A DNA stretch of 32,884 bases from Fischerella sp. PCC 9431 (GCF_000447295.1 NZ_ALVX01000008.1:1-32884), one strand, 5' to 3'; counted from the first letter of the stretch, positions 24,147 to 32,874 are shown. Notes: generated from the letters alone by a model not told the origin. Numbers and translations: made by a program.

Positions 24147-25068
24147 CTATAGAAGCTTTAAAACGCTCCAACAGCATGGAAACTTCGCTACCCTTAGCAC
24201 CATCATAGGTGTGAGCTTCATCTACTACTAACATTTTGAAAGTATTTACTGAAGCCTCAAAAATTTTTTCTCGCTCCTTGGGTCGAATCAACATATGCTC
24301 CAGCATGGAGTAGTTGGTAATTAAAATATGGGGTGGTGCTTCCCACATTTCTTCTCTTGAGAGTAATTGCACTCGGCTAGTTTTCTCAATAGCTTTATCA
24401 ATTAATTCCTCATCTTTTATAAATTCTATTTCAGCCGGGGTAAATAATTGCCACAGTTCCTCTGGATCGTAAGCCGCGAATTCTTCTCTTAATGACTCTA
24501 TTGCTTTACCTCTGTCTTTTTCGGTGCGACTAGTGTAGAATCCGAATTTAATTTTGGTTGTCGTCTTTTGGCGACATAATAATTGCCGCAGACGTTTAAC
24601 TTGGTCATTTACCAGAGCGTTCATCGGGTATAAAATTAGTACCCGCACTCCAGCAAGCGATAAATTATCTCCTTCTTTCAGCAGGATATCGAGCATGGGT
24701 GTCAGAAAACACTCAGTTTTTCCCGAACCCGTACCAGTTGCAACGACTATATTTTGCTGTTGTTCCACAACTGCGCGGATCGCTTTTTCTTGATGCTCGT
24801 ACAAACGACGATTACTAGGTATAAATAGTGTTGCCATATCAGGGTGTAAAACCCCTTGTTCGACCAAATCATTGATACTAAGACTTGATTTATATGGCTG
24901 GGAACCTTCGAGGTAAGGATGTTGCCAAAGGTTTCCAGGTTGCTCTAATAATTGCTTAAAACCGTAGCGGAGATGGGGGTCGCGTAGGGGATAAGCTGTA
25001 AGTAAATAGCGAATAAAGTCTGCACGGGGTTGTTCAACTGCTGCAATTGGATCTAGATATTTAGTCAT
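24004..25068 (-). CDS. DEAD/H helicase N-terminal part (ATPase lobe)
   Basis: The first 320 residues are lobe 1 of the same helicase: EHQEKAIRAV (Q-motif region, about 91-100), Walker A ATGTGSGKT (110-118), LILYPMNALVNDQVKRL (motif Ia), ILITNYSMLEHML and DEAH at 283-286. After KGKIRCIAT (ending at 24109) the frame runs into random residues read across the next half. The expected SATL motif and the rest of lobe 2 up to QRAGRAGRR (about 350 aa) are gone, with a frameshift at 24108-24111. ATG 25068 overlaps the stop of the upstream gene as ATGA, showing an operon. The helicase is most likely inactive. Confidence 0.75.
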   Translation of the reverse strand: MTKYLDPIAAVEQPRADFIRYLLTAYPLRDPHLRYGFKQLLEQPGNLWQHPYLEGSQPYKSSLSINDLVEQGVLHPDMATLFIPSNRRLYEHQEKAIRAVVEQQQNIVVATGTGSGKTECFLTPMLDILLKEGDNLSLAGVRVLILYPMNALVNDQVKRLRQLLCRQKTTTKIKFGFYTSRTEKDRGKAIESLREEFAAYDPEELWQLFTPAEIEFIKDEELIDKAIEKTSRVQLLSREEMWEAPPHILITNYSMLEHMLIRPKEREKIFEASVNTFKMLVVDEAHTYDGAKGSEVSMLLERFKASIGVEEKGKIRCIATKQLPATSRTRWTTHRWCSYYFNVWATSSPRPLLF

Positions 25069-25988
25069 ACTAATTTAGCTCCTAAACGTTTAAATGCTTC
25101 TTTGACAAGTGGCCAGTTTTTTGATTGAAAATTTCGAGTTCTGTATTTTTCTCCAGGCTCAGAAATATGCCATAACCACCGTGCATAGGTACTGGGAAGA
25201 TAGACACCTTGCAAATTTAACTTTCCTGGAGGTTCATCCCAAATAATTTTTAAAGGACATCCCATTTGTTTGTCCTGGTAAAACATAGCTAAAATAGCTA
25301 AATCTGGCTCTAATTCATAAGAATTTTGGTCTTCAAACCAGAGATATTCACCTGTGGGCAAGCGCAATATATCTTCGTTTTTGATGCTCTCGCGGCTCGG
25401 ATTACGCCAACGTTCTTTCTGCGCTTCATTACAGGGTACGTATCGCTGAATGTAGCTTTCATTTTGCCAATTTTTAATAGAAAAAGGGTCTTTCGTCCAA
25501 GTTGAGCGCAACTCCGATTTCAAGGGTCTTCTTGGTATTGGTAAATTTTCAATACTATCTGAAATAGTCAGCAACCGAATACCAGCTTGACTTAGACGGT
25601 CTTTAATTCTATAAAATTGATTACTTTTAGGGCGCAATAGTAAAGAATTTTGAGGGTTTTTTTGACTTTCTAGGACTTGATGAGCCAGAGTCAAATAAGC
25701 GCGATCGCCCCGAAATAACAAATTTCTCAAATCTTCTTTATTTTGAGCCAAAACCATCGGAGGAGCCATACAGTAATGGTTGCGTCTTCCTGCTAGCACT
25801 TCCCCTTCTGCTTGCAATTCATTTAGGGTATCTTGAATTGTATCTGTTAGGTTTTCTTGAGATTCGTTAGGAGAAAAACTTGAAACTAACAGCGAAATAA
25901 TCTGATGCTTTGTTAAAGGCTGTGGGATTGTTCGATTACCGGAATGACGATGATTACTGAGTAGTCGAGTAATTTTTTCATTTAACAT
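25065..25988 (-). CDS. Operon protein with winged-helix-like N-terminus, unknown
   Basis: This 307-aa protein is not recognised. Residues about 20-75 look like a winged-helix domain (LTKHQIISLLVSSFS, LTDTIQDTLNELQAEGEVLAGRRNHY: read as LTDTIQDTLNEL and EGEVLAGRRNHY). The rest is rich in Trp, Arg and Asn, with an acidic patch EYLWFEDQNSYELEPDLAIL and the conserved-looking KIIWDEPPGKLNLQGVYLP. It sits between the 411-aa gene (4-bp gap) and the helicase (4-nt overlap), so it is co-translated with the helicase and probably a partner or DNA-recognition subunit. That role is inference from context. Confidence 0.6.
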   Translation of the reverse strand: MLNEKITRLLSNHRHSGNRTIPQPLTKHQIISLLVSSFSPNESQENLTDTIQDTLNELQAEGEVLAGRRNHYCMAPPMVLAQNKEDLRNLLFRGDRAYLTLAHQVLESQKNPQNSLLLRPKSNQFYRIKDRLSQAGIRLLTISDSIENLPIPRRPLKSELRSTWTKDPFSIKNWQNESYIQRYVPCNEAQKERWRNPSRESIKNEDILRLPTGEYLWFEDQNSYELEPDLAILAMFYQDKQMGCPLKIIWDEPPGKLNLQGVYLPSTYARWLWHISEPGEKYRTRNFQSKNWPLVKEAFKRLGAKLV

Positions 25989-25992
25989 AATT

Positions 25993-27228
25993 TTAATTCT
26001 TTAAGATTTTTTGAGCATCATTGTAGGTTACATATTCCATTTCTTTAATATATTCTTGAGGTAGATAAATCTTAATATCTTTTATATTTTTATATTCCAG
26101 TAACAAAATGTCGCTGAAAATAAATAGTTGAGGAATATAAATAATTAAATTTGCTTTTAGTTGATGATTCTTGGTCATCATTATTTCTACTTGTTTATAA
26201 ACAAAATTACGTTTTTTAGGATTTCTTAACCTGATTAATAACCAATTTTCTTGAGTTGCTGCTACATTGCCAGTATTCGCTAATTTTGATATTGTTACTT
26301 CTTGCGTACTTGCCTGACTTTTTAACTCGATTTTTAGATTTTCAACAAGAGCTTGGAGTTTCTCTCTAAGAGAATTAATCTGTAACCATTCTGGAAGATA
26401 AAATGGTAAACTTTTTAGGCTATCAATAGCTGTTTGCAATAAATAGGGGTCATAATCATATTTATTGGCAGATTTTATAAAATCATTAACAGATTCATTA
26501 TCCAGAATGGTGTAGCAGTAATCTGCCAAATCTTCATTTTCTAAAGTTTCATCAGGTAAATCATTTTGATTGCTACGACACCACCAACCAAGGTTGTGTC
26601 GTAGTTTACGTGAACCTATTAGCTGAATGTGATAAATTCCAGGTGGCAATGCTAATAGAACAGTAATTTTATCTTCATTTAACGAAACTGGTGAAATTTT
26701 AATTTCTACTGGTTTTTTTTCAGGTAAAAGTAAATTCCAGCATGATAGGGAATAAACTTCGCCAGATAATAAACCAGATAGGTGAACTGATTGATTCGCC
26801 CAAGTACAGCTAATTACAAGGGGAGAAATTTCCGTTTTTATTAAACGTTGCGGTTCCTCACCTAACCTCTGGAAATCTAAAGCATACCAATTAGAGCTAG
26901 GAGATAATAAATTATAGAAAGATGCTAGGTTTATGCATAAAAAACCTAGTGAATCTGCTTGACATTGAGAAGATATAGTTTCTTGTTTATCGTATAAATA
27001 TAAACTGATAGTTTCTAGAGGTAAAAGCCCTTCTAGTTGAATTTCTTTTGCCCAGAACTTATCAGCCGAATCACATAAAATTGGTAATTGAGCTATTGGA
27101 GATTGATTTACCAAACTAATCTTTAAATTCTTAATCTCTGGTTTGCCAGTTATTTGATAGTTTGATTGAATTTCAAATTTATATGACCAGCGATGAGATT
27201 GATTCCAAAAGCGGGCTTCATAATTCAT
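25993..27228 (-). CDS. Operon protein, unknown (about 411 aa)
   Basis: I chose ATG 27228 (MNYEARFWNQSHRW), which has AGGA eight nt upstream and overlaps the preceding gene by 11 nt; the longer frame from 27336 overlaps that gene by 119 bp and is probably a shadow. The protein seems to consist of several beta-rich segments (EIQLEGLLPLETISLYLYD, GIYHIQLIGSRKLRHNLGWW) and a helical region (about 255-330 from this start). The pattern of Ig-like or recognition domains is only a guess. It has no transmembrane segment or enzyme motif that I can see. Base composition is more A/T-rich than in the plasmid backbone genes. Confidence 0.55.
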   Translation of the reverse strand: MNYEARFWNQSHRWSYKFEIQSNYQITGKPEIKNLKISLVNQSPIAQLPILCDSADKFWAKEIQLEGLLPLETISLYLYDKQETISSQCQADSLGFLCINLASFYNLLSPSSNWYALDFQRLGEEPQRLIKTEISPLVISCTWANQSVHLSGLLSGEVYSLSCWNLLLPEKKPVEIKISPVSLNEDKITVLLALPPGIYHIQLIGSRKLRHNLGWWCRSNQNDLPDETLENEDLADYCYTILDNESVNDFIKSANKYDYDPYLLQTAIDSLKSLPFYLPEWLQINSLREKLQALVENLKIELKSQASTQEVTISKLANTGNVAATQENWLLIRLRNPKKRNFVYKQVEIMMTKNHQLKANLIIYIPQLFIFSDILLLEYKNIKDIKIYLPQEYIKEMEYVTYNDAQKILKN

Positions 27229-27733
27229 TTGAGAATTCCTGAACCAACTGGGAGAAATGAGTGAGATTTTGTTGGGGAATACCACTTTGCAACCATAAGG
27301 TTGATACATAACGATATCCTCCTTTAGCTTGGACAATACCTAGTAGATCGAACCCTTCACCAACAATTTTACGAAATGTATTTTCTTTGCCTTGGCTGTA
27401 GGGAAGTTTTAACTTTTCGCATAAGCCATGCCAAAACCTTTCTGTAACGCTGGAATAATAGTATGCATACTCAGATAGAGCAAAAGTTAGAATTTTTAGC
27501 CAGTTTTGCTCAGGTTCATCGAATCTTTCGTATAACTTATTATGGGTAACTGTATCTAGATTTCTCAAGTTATAGCCTACAACATCTAGAACTTGCTCTG
27601 TGGCTTTTCGGCTAATCTGAATACTACCCAAAAATCGCTGCCCTTCTGGACGATTGTGATGAGACCAACATGATGAAATTTTCTGCCAAATATGTTTTGT
27701 ATGTCTTGGTTGAGAGAAGTTAAAAGTAGTCAT
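27218..27733 (-). CDS. First gene of the helicase operon, unknown (171 aa)
   Basis: A 171-aa soluble, mostly helical protein. Its C-terminal half has ERFWHGLCEKL, TFRKIVGEGFDLLG, GGYRYVSTLWLQSGIPQQNL and LTHFSQLVQEF. This pattern (W..LC..L, then G..YV..L..Q.GIP...L..F) reminds me of a short domain found at the start of several uncharacterised bacterial conflict proteins, but I cannot name it. It is the promoter-proximal gene of the operon, 406 bp from the divergent WYL regulator, and the next gene starts inside its last codons. Confidence 0.6.
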   Translation of the reverse strand: MTTFNFSQPRHTKHIWQKISSCWSHHNRPEGQRFLGSIQISRKATEQVLDVVGYNLRNLDTVTHNKLYERFDEPEQNWLKILTFALSEYAYYYSSVTERFWHGLCEKLKLPYSQGKENTFRKIVGEGFDLLGIVQAKGGYRYVSTLWLQSGIPQQNLTHFSQLVQEFSNEL

Positions 27734-28139
27734 TATTTGGTAGATAACCAGTATAGTAAAAATACTTATTCAAAGATTTAAATTTTTACTTAGCAGACAA
27801 CAAACAAAGTTCGGTTGCTGCCCTGACAAAAAAGTATCTTTATATTTAAGATTCCCTAAAAAGGTTTTTTAGTACCTATTTTTTACACTAAAACTACAAT
27901 TTACACGGAAAGCTATTTTAGATATCGATCTAGTGCTTCTGTCGTTTTAGTGCTATGTAACCTGAATCCCTTGACTTACCGTATCTAAACTGCATAGTAG
28001 CAAAAGGGATTTCCTGAAATCTAATAAATCCGAGTATTTATTGGATTAGTTAAAATTACCCTAAAAAACAACACTAGTAAGGCTTTGAGAGGTTAATCTA
28101 AGTACTGTTTGAATATTTTCTTTTACTTGACAAGTCAAA
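27734..28139. promoter_or_regulatory. Divergent promoter region with inverted repeats
   Basis: This 406-bp A/T-rich region separates the helicase operon (-) from the WYL regulator (+). It contains GAATCCCTT (27964-27972) with an inverted partner AAGGGATTTC (28004-28013), the repeat AATAAAT-CCGAGT-ATTTATT around 28022-28045, a palindrome ACTTGACAAGT touching the WYL start (28125-28135), and AGTACCTATT (27871-27880), which matches the array at 13584-13637. These are candidate operators for the WYL protein; none is proven. Confidence 0.4.
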
Positions 28140-29315
28140 ATGCCCAAGAAGCCTGTTACTCATCCATACACTGACCTCCAGGCGTTTGAACGGTTGATGC
28201 TACTGATTGCGACTTTTGTGCGTTATCCCGGAGTGGGCAACAGTGATTTAAATAATTCAATTGAACCAAAATCTGGAGGTGATCACGATGCGCTTACTGA
28301 GGTGTCAGTCCGCTTGCAGGAAATTGCTCGTGATTGCGGTATTGATTTGCCGACTTACTCACCACACACGCTGCGGAAAGATTTGCGGACATTGCGTCGC
28401 TACAATATCCTAGACAACCGCATGTATCGTTGGGGTTATTACCTGGGGACTGGTGCAATGAATCTGGGGGAACTACAGGTTGCGTTCAATGCCTTAAGTT
28501 CGCAAGCAAAGTATCAACAAGATCCGCAAGTTAACAAGATTTACCAAATATTGATGCAACGATTGCGGGGACTGAACTTAGCAGATGAAATTGCCTATCC
28601 AGTGCGATCGCAAATCAATCGAGCAATTATTTACACCGACCCGCAAGAGATGATGGCTGATAGCAAGTATCGCGGTACCCTCTTTGAAAGACTAGAGCAG
28701 TTAGAAACAGCTATTATCAGAGGACAAGCAATTGAAATTTACCGCAGTCGCAATCCTTATCAAAAAGGAGCTACTGAGTATCTAAATATCTATCCTTTAC
28801 AACTTGTCTACTCAGATATAGCTTGGTATCTCTTGCATGAAGATTATCAGAATGGACATTTGGCTGTGTCAAGGCTGGATCGCTTCACCGAACACTTCAA
28901 ACAATTTGACGCTCAAGAGCGTGGTTTAACGTTACAGTGGCAAAGTCTCCAGGTGGCACACCAACTTTTGGAAGCAGGCTGGGGGCTTTATTTAGGTGGA
29001 ACAGAAGAGCAAAGACTAGAACGACTGGGACAATTAGATTTTGTTAACGTTACAGTGCGTTTCTTTCCAGAAGTAATAGGATTTATTCAAGAAGGCGAAA
29101 AACGCCATAAGAACCAGAAAATTTCTCTTGGACAAAAAACTCCTGATGGTAAACCCAGCTACTTAGACTATAGTCTCAAACTCCCACCGCGATCACTGCT
29201 AGAATTTAGCCGTTGGGTTTATCGCTTTATGGGTAGCGCTCAATTCCTTACACCGAAGGAATTGGTGGAAAAACATAAGCAAGTTGCTCAGGAATTGCTT
29301 GCTCGTTATCTTTAG
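28140..29315 (+). CDS. WYL-domain transcriptional regulator
   Basis: The protein has 391 aa. Residues about 12-100 hold a helix-turn-helix-type region (FERLMLLIATFVRYPGVG, YSPHTLRKDLRTLRRYNIL). A WYL domain spans about 180-250: YPLQLVYSDIAWYLLHED with W229-Y230, and LAVSRLDRFTEHF, the conserved ligand-binding core. A WCX-like C-terminal region follows (QLDFVNVTVRFFPEV) and ends with PRSLLEFSRWVYRFMG. WYL regulators (BrxR, CapW, DriD types) often repress or activate phage-defence operons by sensing nucleic-acid ligands. The divergent position next to the DUF1998 helicase operon fits that pattern. There is no Shine-Dalgarno before ATG 28140; a palindrome overlaps the presumed leader. Confidence 0.82.
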   Translation: MPKKPVTHPYTDLQAFERLMLLIATFVRYPGVGNSDLNNSIEPKSGGDHDALTEVSVRLQEIARDCGIDLPTYSPHTLRKDLRTLRRYNILDNRMYRWGYYLGTGAMNLGELQVAFNALSSQAKYQQDPQVNKIYQILMQRLRGLNLADEIAYPVRSQINRAIIYTDPQEMMADSKYRGTLFERLEQLETAIIRGQAIEIYRSRNPYQKGATEYLNIYPLQLVYSDIAWYLLHEDYQNGHLAVSRLDRFTEHFKQFDAQERGLTLQWQSLQVAHQLLEAGWGLYLGGTEEQRLERLGQLDFVNVTVRFFPEVIGFIQEGEKRHKNQKISLGQKTPDGKPSYLDYSLKLPPRSLLEFSRWVYRFMGSAQFLTPKELVEKHKQVAQELLARYL

Positions 29316-29424
29316 ACTTGTCCGATTGGTCGGAAGATCGATATATTGGCTGCTCCAGGCTATCTACTAATAACTTAAAATTCGTTAACAATCCGTTGAT
29401 TTTATCTTTAGAAATTAGAGAGTA

Positions 29425-30393
29425 TCAAACCAAATCCGCCAGCACACTACTTACCTTCAACTGATGCTGCTGGCGATTGTCATCGTAAATCATCAGCGTC
29501 TCCAACTTACTGTGCCGACTAAGTTTCTGCACCTCCCGCACACTCTGCCCTGCATCCAACGCAGCTGTAATCGAACTATGCCTGATTCTGTGGGGACTTA
29601 ACGGCTTAGTAATATTCGCCTTTTTTGCCCTAGTTCTCACCATCTTGGCAATCCCAGCATCAGTCAAAGGATGCCCCGGCGTATTCAAATCCAACGCCAC
29701 AAACAACGCATCGGATGTTGACGCTAACCCCCTAAACGCCAACCAATAACAAATCGCATCCCTGGTTTTAGGAGTCAAATCAATTTTTTCCTTTTGGCTA
29801 CCTCGTCCCTTCCCCAACACCAAAAGTTTGCTATTTTGACGGTCAAAATCCCCCATCGTCAACGCCGCAATCTCCCCCCGCCGCAATGCATTATCCCACA
29901 GCAAGCGCAAAATTGCATAATCCCTTACCCCCTTCGCTGTCGTGCGGTCGCAAGTCAAAAGTATCTGTTTAAACTCCTGGGGAGTAATACCACTGGTATC
30001 CCGGTACTTAATCACCGTCTCCCCCTTAATATCCTCCAAGGTATAACTACACACCCCCAACACCCTACCCTTATGCACCAGCGCCCTCAGCGCCGATAAC
30101 CGCCGATTAAGCGTTGCCTCAGATAAACCCTGCCCAATCATCGCTGCTTTATACTGCACCACCCACGACAACGCAGTAGCCTGGGGTAGCGCCAAAAACC
30201 GCACAACATACTCCGCGCTCGATTCCACCCCAAACATAGTTAAGAAAAAATGCTTAACATCCCGGTCATAAGCCTTACGTGTAGACTCGCTCCGCTTCTC
30301 CGCCAATAACATCGCCAAAACATCAGGCTCTTTCCACCAAGAAACCACTGGGGGTAAAGTCTCATTGCTTACTTTGATGATGCGACCGGACAT
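29425..30393 (-). CDS. Tyrosine recombinase / integrase, full length
   Basis: The 322-aa protein has both domains. The N-terminal SAM-like domain covers about 25-115 (STRKAYDRDVKHFFLTMFG, LSEATLNRRLSALRAL). The catalytic domain covers about 135-310, with Arg171 in NALRRGEIAAL, Lys195 in LVLGKGRG, H268-R-I-R271 in SPHRIRHSS, His294 in LSRHS and nucleophile Tyr303 in MIYDD. It resembles XerC/XerD and phage/plasmid integrases and could resolve plasmid multimers or move an integrated element. It is convergent with the WYL gene, and no att site is evident in the flanks. Start ATG 30393 lacks a Shine-Dalgarno. Confidence 0.88.
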   Translation of the reverse strand: MSGRIIKVSNETLPPVVSWWKEPDVLAMLLAEKRSESTRKAYDRDVKHFFLTMFGVESSAEYVVRFLALPQATALSWVVQYKAAMIGQGLSEATLNRRLSALRALVHKGRVLGVCSYTLEDIKGETVIKYRDTSGITPQEFKQILLTCDRTTAKGVRDYAILRLLWDNALRRGEIAALTMGDFDRQNSKLLVLGKGRGSQKEKIDLTPKTRDAICYWLAFRGLASTSDALFVALDLNTPGHPLTDAGIAKMVRTRAKKANITKPLSPHRIRHSSITAALDAGQSVREVQKLSRHSKLETLMIYDDNRQQHQLKVSSVLADLV

Positions 30394-30996
30394 AAGGAGT
30401 AGGTGACGATAATAGCCCTTTACGTAACCTTATACCGCATTCAGGGTGTATTGCACCAGATGTTTGAAGCCAGTTGCTGGTTTAAAATGAAACTGCTGGA
30501 TAAAAAGTTAGTCTGATTGGATTAAGAGGCTATCCCCAAGATTCATCTAAGAGGGAGCAACCAGCATGACGGGTCTGGTTGCGTTCGTCGTAGGAATTGA
30601 AATGAGATATCAGCTCTTACGAGGTACTCCGGATATTCTTAAATACAAATAACGCTACGTAAAAACCCATACCATATGGTAATCGCTATTCAAGCGCGAT
30701 TCGCATTTTTCGGGGAGCATTTTGTAGAACGAGCGCGGTCAGGGCAACAATAAAAAAGCGCTCTATCTGGCGCTCCTAATCATCTTTACACTCTTGTTGC
30801 TCCGATTGTATCTGTTGTTACTCGTGGGCGCAGGCGATATCCAGTATGTTCTTTCCCAGTACCCAAGGACGCGATCGCCAAGAGTGAAAAATGTTTTCGC
30901 ACCTGCTTCGTTTATTGCGCTCATTTTGAATAATAATTATCATAGGTTTAGGAGTAAGGCGCTTTTTTGTATCAAATCTCCGACAGGCTAGCATTT
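30394..30996. other. 600-bp region without a clear gene
   Basis: No intact gene is supported. It includes a partial copy of the 10767 reading frame start (about 30484-30503), the 12-bp palindrome TACCATATGGTA (30670-30681) and a HIP1 octamer near 30870. The promoter of the antitoxin-toxin pair should lie at its right end. Confidence 0.35.
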
Positions 30997-31470
30997 ATGG
31001 CACTTAATACTTACAAAACAATTGGATCTGTTGCACCTACAGAAGAAGACGCGACTATAGCAAAAGCTAGTAGTCGGGCTTTGGCATCCTATGTACAGGA
31101 TAAGACGACTGACCCTACTATCAAGATTGTTTTGGATGAGGGGGCAACTGAGACAGTAACGATACCAGCGTCTGCATTTCGTCTGCTCGTTGATATTTTG
31201 GCGCAGATGGCTCTTGGGAATGCCGTGACACTTATCCCTGTACACGCCGAACTCACTACCCAAGAAGCTGCTGATATTCTAAATGTCTCTCGCCCCTATT
31301 TAGTGGATTTATTGGAGTCTGGAGAAATTCCCTTCCGTAAAGTAGGGACACGTCGGCGAGTGCGTTATCAAGATTTAATGGACTACAAAAATCGAATTGA
31401 CGCTCAACGAATGCAGACTCTTTCAGAGCTTGCTGCTCAAGCAATTGAACTTAATATGGGATATGAATGA
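30997..31470 (+). CDS. Excisionase/MerR-type helix-turn-helix antitoxin
   Basis: This 157-aa protein starts at ATG 30997; a TTG 30 nt upstream is less likely. The N-terminal half (about 40-80) is a small domain (IKIVLDEGATETVTIPASAF) and residues 86-130 are an excisionase-type DNA-binding domain: LTTQEAADILNVSRPYLVDL, then SGEIPFRKVGTRRRVRYQDL. This arrangement is the usual antitoxin partner of PIN-domain toxins, and a PIN gene follows 128 bp downstream. It probably binds the promoter of the pair and neutralises the toxin. Confidence 0.82.
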   Translation: MALNTYKTIGSVAPTEEDATIAKASSRALASYVQDKTTDPTIKIVLDEGATETVTIPASAFRLLVDILAQMALGNAVTLIPVHAELTTQEAADILNVSRPYLVDLLESGEIPFRKVGTRRRVRYQDLMDYKNRIDAQRMQTLSELAAQAIELNMGYE

Positions 31471-31586
31471 ATGGTACACTTGGTTTCGGGTTTGGGCAAA
31501 CACGGATTTTCTCCACACAAGCGCGTCTTCTGGGTCAACTTCACCCGGATGAAAGTTTCCTTGGTGGACTACTAGCCTGCTGTTAG
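31467..31586 (+). CDS. Possible 39-aa peptide between antitoxin and toxin
   Basis: ATG 31467 overlaps the antitoxin stop (ATGA arrangement) and opens a 39-codon frame (MNGTLGFGFGQTRIFSTQAR... ending LLACC) that stops at TAG 31584, 12 bp before the PIN gene. Translational coupling in the TA operon is possible. I do not recognise it; it may also be the remains of an older gene. Confidence 0.25.
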   Translation: MNGTLGFGFGQTRIFSTQARLLGQLHPDESFLGGLLACC

Positions 31587-31598
31587 TAGAGTGAAATC

Positions 31599-32168
31599 AT
31601 GTCTAACTTTACCGCTATTTATGATGCCTGCGTTTTATATCCAGCACCGCTAAGGGATTTTCTAATGTGGCTGGCGCTCACTGACTTATTTAGAGCGCGA
31701 TGGACCCAAGAGATTCATTCAGAGTGGATACGAAATGTTCTCAAAGAACGTCCTGATTTAACAATTGAACAACTCACCAGAACCAAAAATTTGATGAATG
31801 CCCATGTCCGAGATTGTCTCGTGACAGGTTATGAAGCATTAATCCCAGGTCTTATCCTTCCAGATCCAGATGACCGCCATGTCCTTGCTGCTGCGATTCG
31901 ATGTAATGCCAATGTTATAGTCACTTTCAACCTCAAGGATTTCCCTACTCAAGCTCTTGCACCATATGGCATTGAATCCCAGCATCCAGATGATTTCATC
32001 CTACATTTGATTGACTTAAACCCAGCAGAGGTTTGTCAAGCAGCTAAAAGGCACAGAAGCACTCTCAAAAATCCACCATCAACTCGTGATGATTATTTAG
32101 AAAGACTTTTCAGGCTGGGGCTAACGCAATCAGTTACTACGCTGCGGGAATTTTGTTATGACATTTAG
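31599..32168 (+). CDS. PIN-domain toxin (putative RNase)
   Basis: This 189-aa VapC-like PIN protein has acidic active-site residues at Asp9 (IYDACVLYP), Glu38 or Glu42 (TQEIHSEWIRNV), Asp92 (PDPDDRHVLAAAI) and Asp114 (VIVTFNLKDFP). The C-terminal extension (about 130-189) is typical of the larger cyanobacterial/actinobacterial PIN toxins paired with excisionase-type antitoxins. The predicted activity is metal-dependent endoribonuclease. It forms a toxin-antitoxin operon with the gene at 30997-31470. Confidence 0.85.
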   Translation: MSNFTAIYDACVLYPAPLRDFLMWLALTDLFRARWTQEIHSEWIRNVLKERPDLTIEQLTRTKNLMNAHVRDCLVTGYEALIPGLILPDPDDRHVLAAAIRCNANVIVTFNLKDFPTQALAPYGIESQHPDDFILHLIDLNPAEVCQAAKRHRSTLKNPPSTRDDYLERLFRLGLTQSVTTLREFCYDI

Positions 32169-32261
32169 GCAGCGAAATCTAGACAGCGAAGTGTTCGCAA
32201 TTTTTTGCGCTCACCCACAAGTACTCCCTCTCAATGTACAATTTCTACACTTGGTACATAC

Positions 32262-32874
32262 ATGAGTGTAGACATGACTAAATTTGAGCGCGAATCAATC
32301 AACTTTAAACTACCCAAACCCTTAGCCGCAGCACTACGCAAAGCTGCCCGTGAACGTAAGACCACTGCAACAGATTTAGTTATTCAAGGACTGCATCGTT
32401 ATTCAAGGACTGCATCACATTTTAGGGGATGTACCAGGTACAGAAGTCAGTGTAGAAATTCGCTTGTATCAGCTTGAAGAAGAGTTTTTTCGCCTCCAAG
32501 AAAGTATTGGTTCAAGCAACAATGCCCACCAAGAAACCAGGTTGACTCTCGTTGAATCAAAACTCGAAGAATTATCTAACAAACTCGCACGGTTTGAAGG
32601 GGCATTAATGCAAATGCAACCCTTGGTCAATGCATCAAGGTCACGCTATAAATCAGGTGGCTACCCCTATCAGTACAACTCAGCGCCGCCCCAACTGCAA
32701 CCTTTTAGCGAGGATAATTTGGCCCTTAGACTCAATACCAGCACCTCAACGCTCCAGGAGAAACACGCAACTTTGAGTCAGAAAGATTTTGAAATGTGGT
32801 GTAAAGACCGTGACCCCAGTAAATATGCATGGCAGTTTAACTCTCTAGATAAGCTCTATCATCCGGTTAAATAG
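32262..32874 (+). pseudogene. Ribbon-helix-helix-like plasmid protein frameshifted by a 19-bp duplication
   Basis: The frame from ATG 32262 (MSVDMTKFERESINFKLPKP) reads a ribbon-helix-helix-like DNA-binding start through TATDLVIQGLH, then hits an exact tandem duplication of GTTATTCAAGGACTGCATC (32379-32397 and 32398-32416). Removing one copy joins it to HILGDVPGTEVSVEIRLYQL and the downstream frame, which ends at 32874 with a coiled-coil part (VESKLEELSNKLARFEGAL). The reconstructed protein is about 197 aa. As it stands, translation goes out of frame and stops at 32477, so the gene is broken. It is probably a plasmid-borne regulator; function not established. Confidence 0.7.

Noticed and set aside
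27229-27336. 36-residue N-terminal extension of the 411-aa operon protein
   Set aside because: It overlaps the 171-aa gene by over 100 bp in another frame; ATG 27228 has a Shine-Dalgarno-like AGGA and a normal short overlap.
30794-30991. 65-aa plus-strand frame with a hydrophobic start
   Set aside because: It crosses a HIP1 octamer and intergenic-type sequence, has no Shine-Dalgarno and ends just before the antitoxin start; not supported as a gene.
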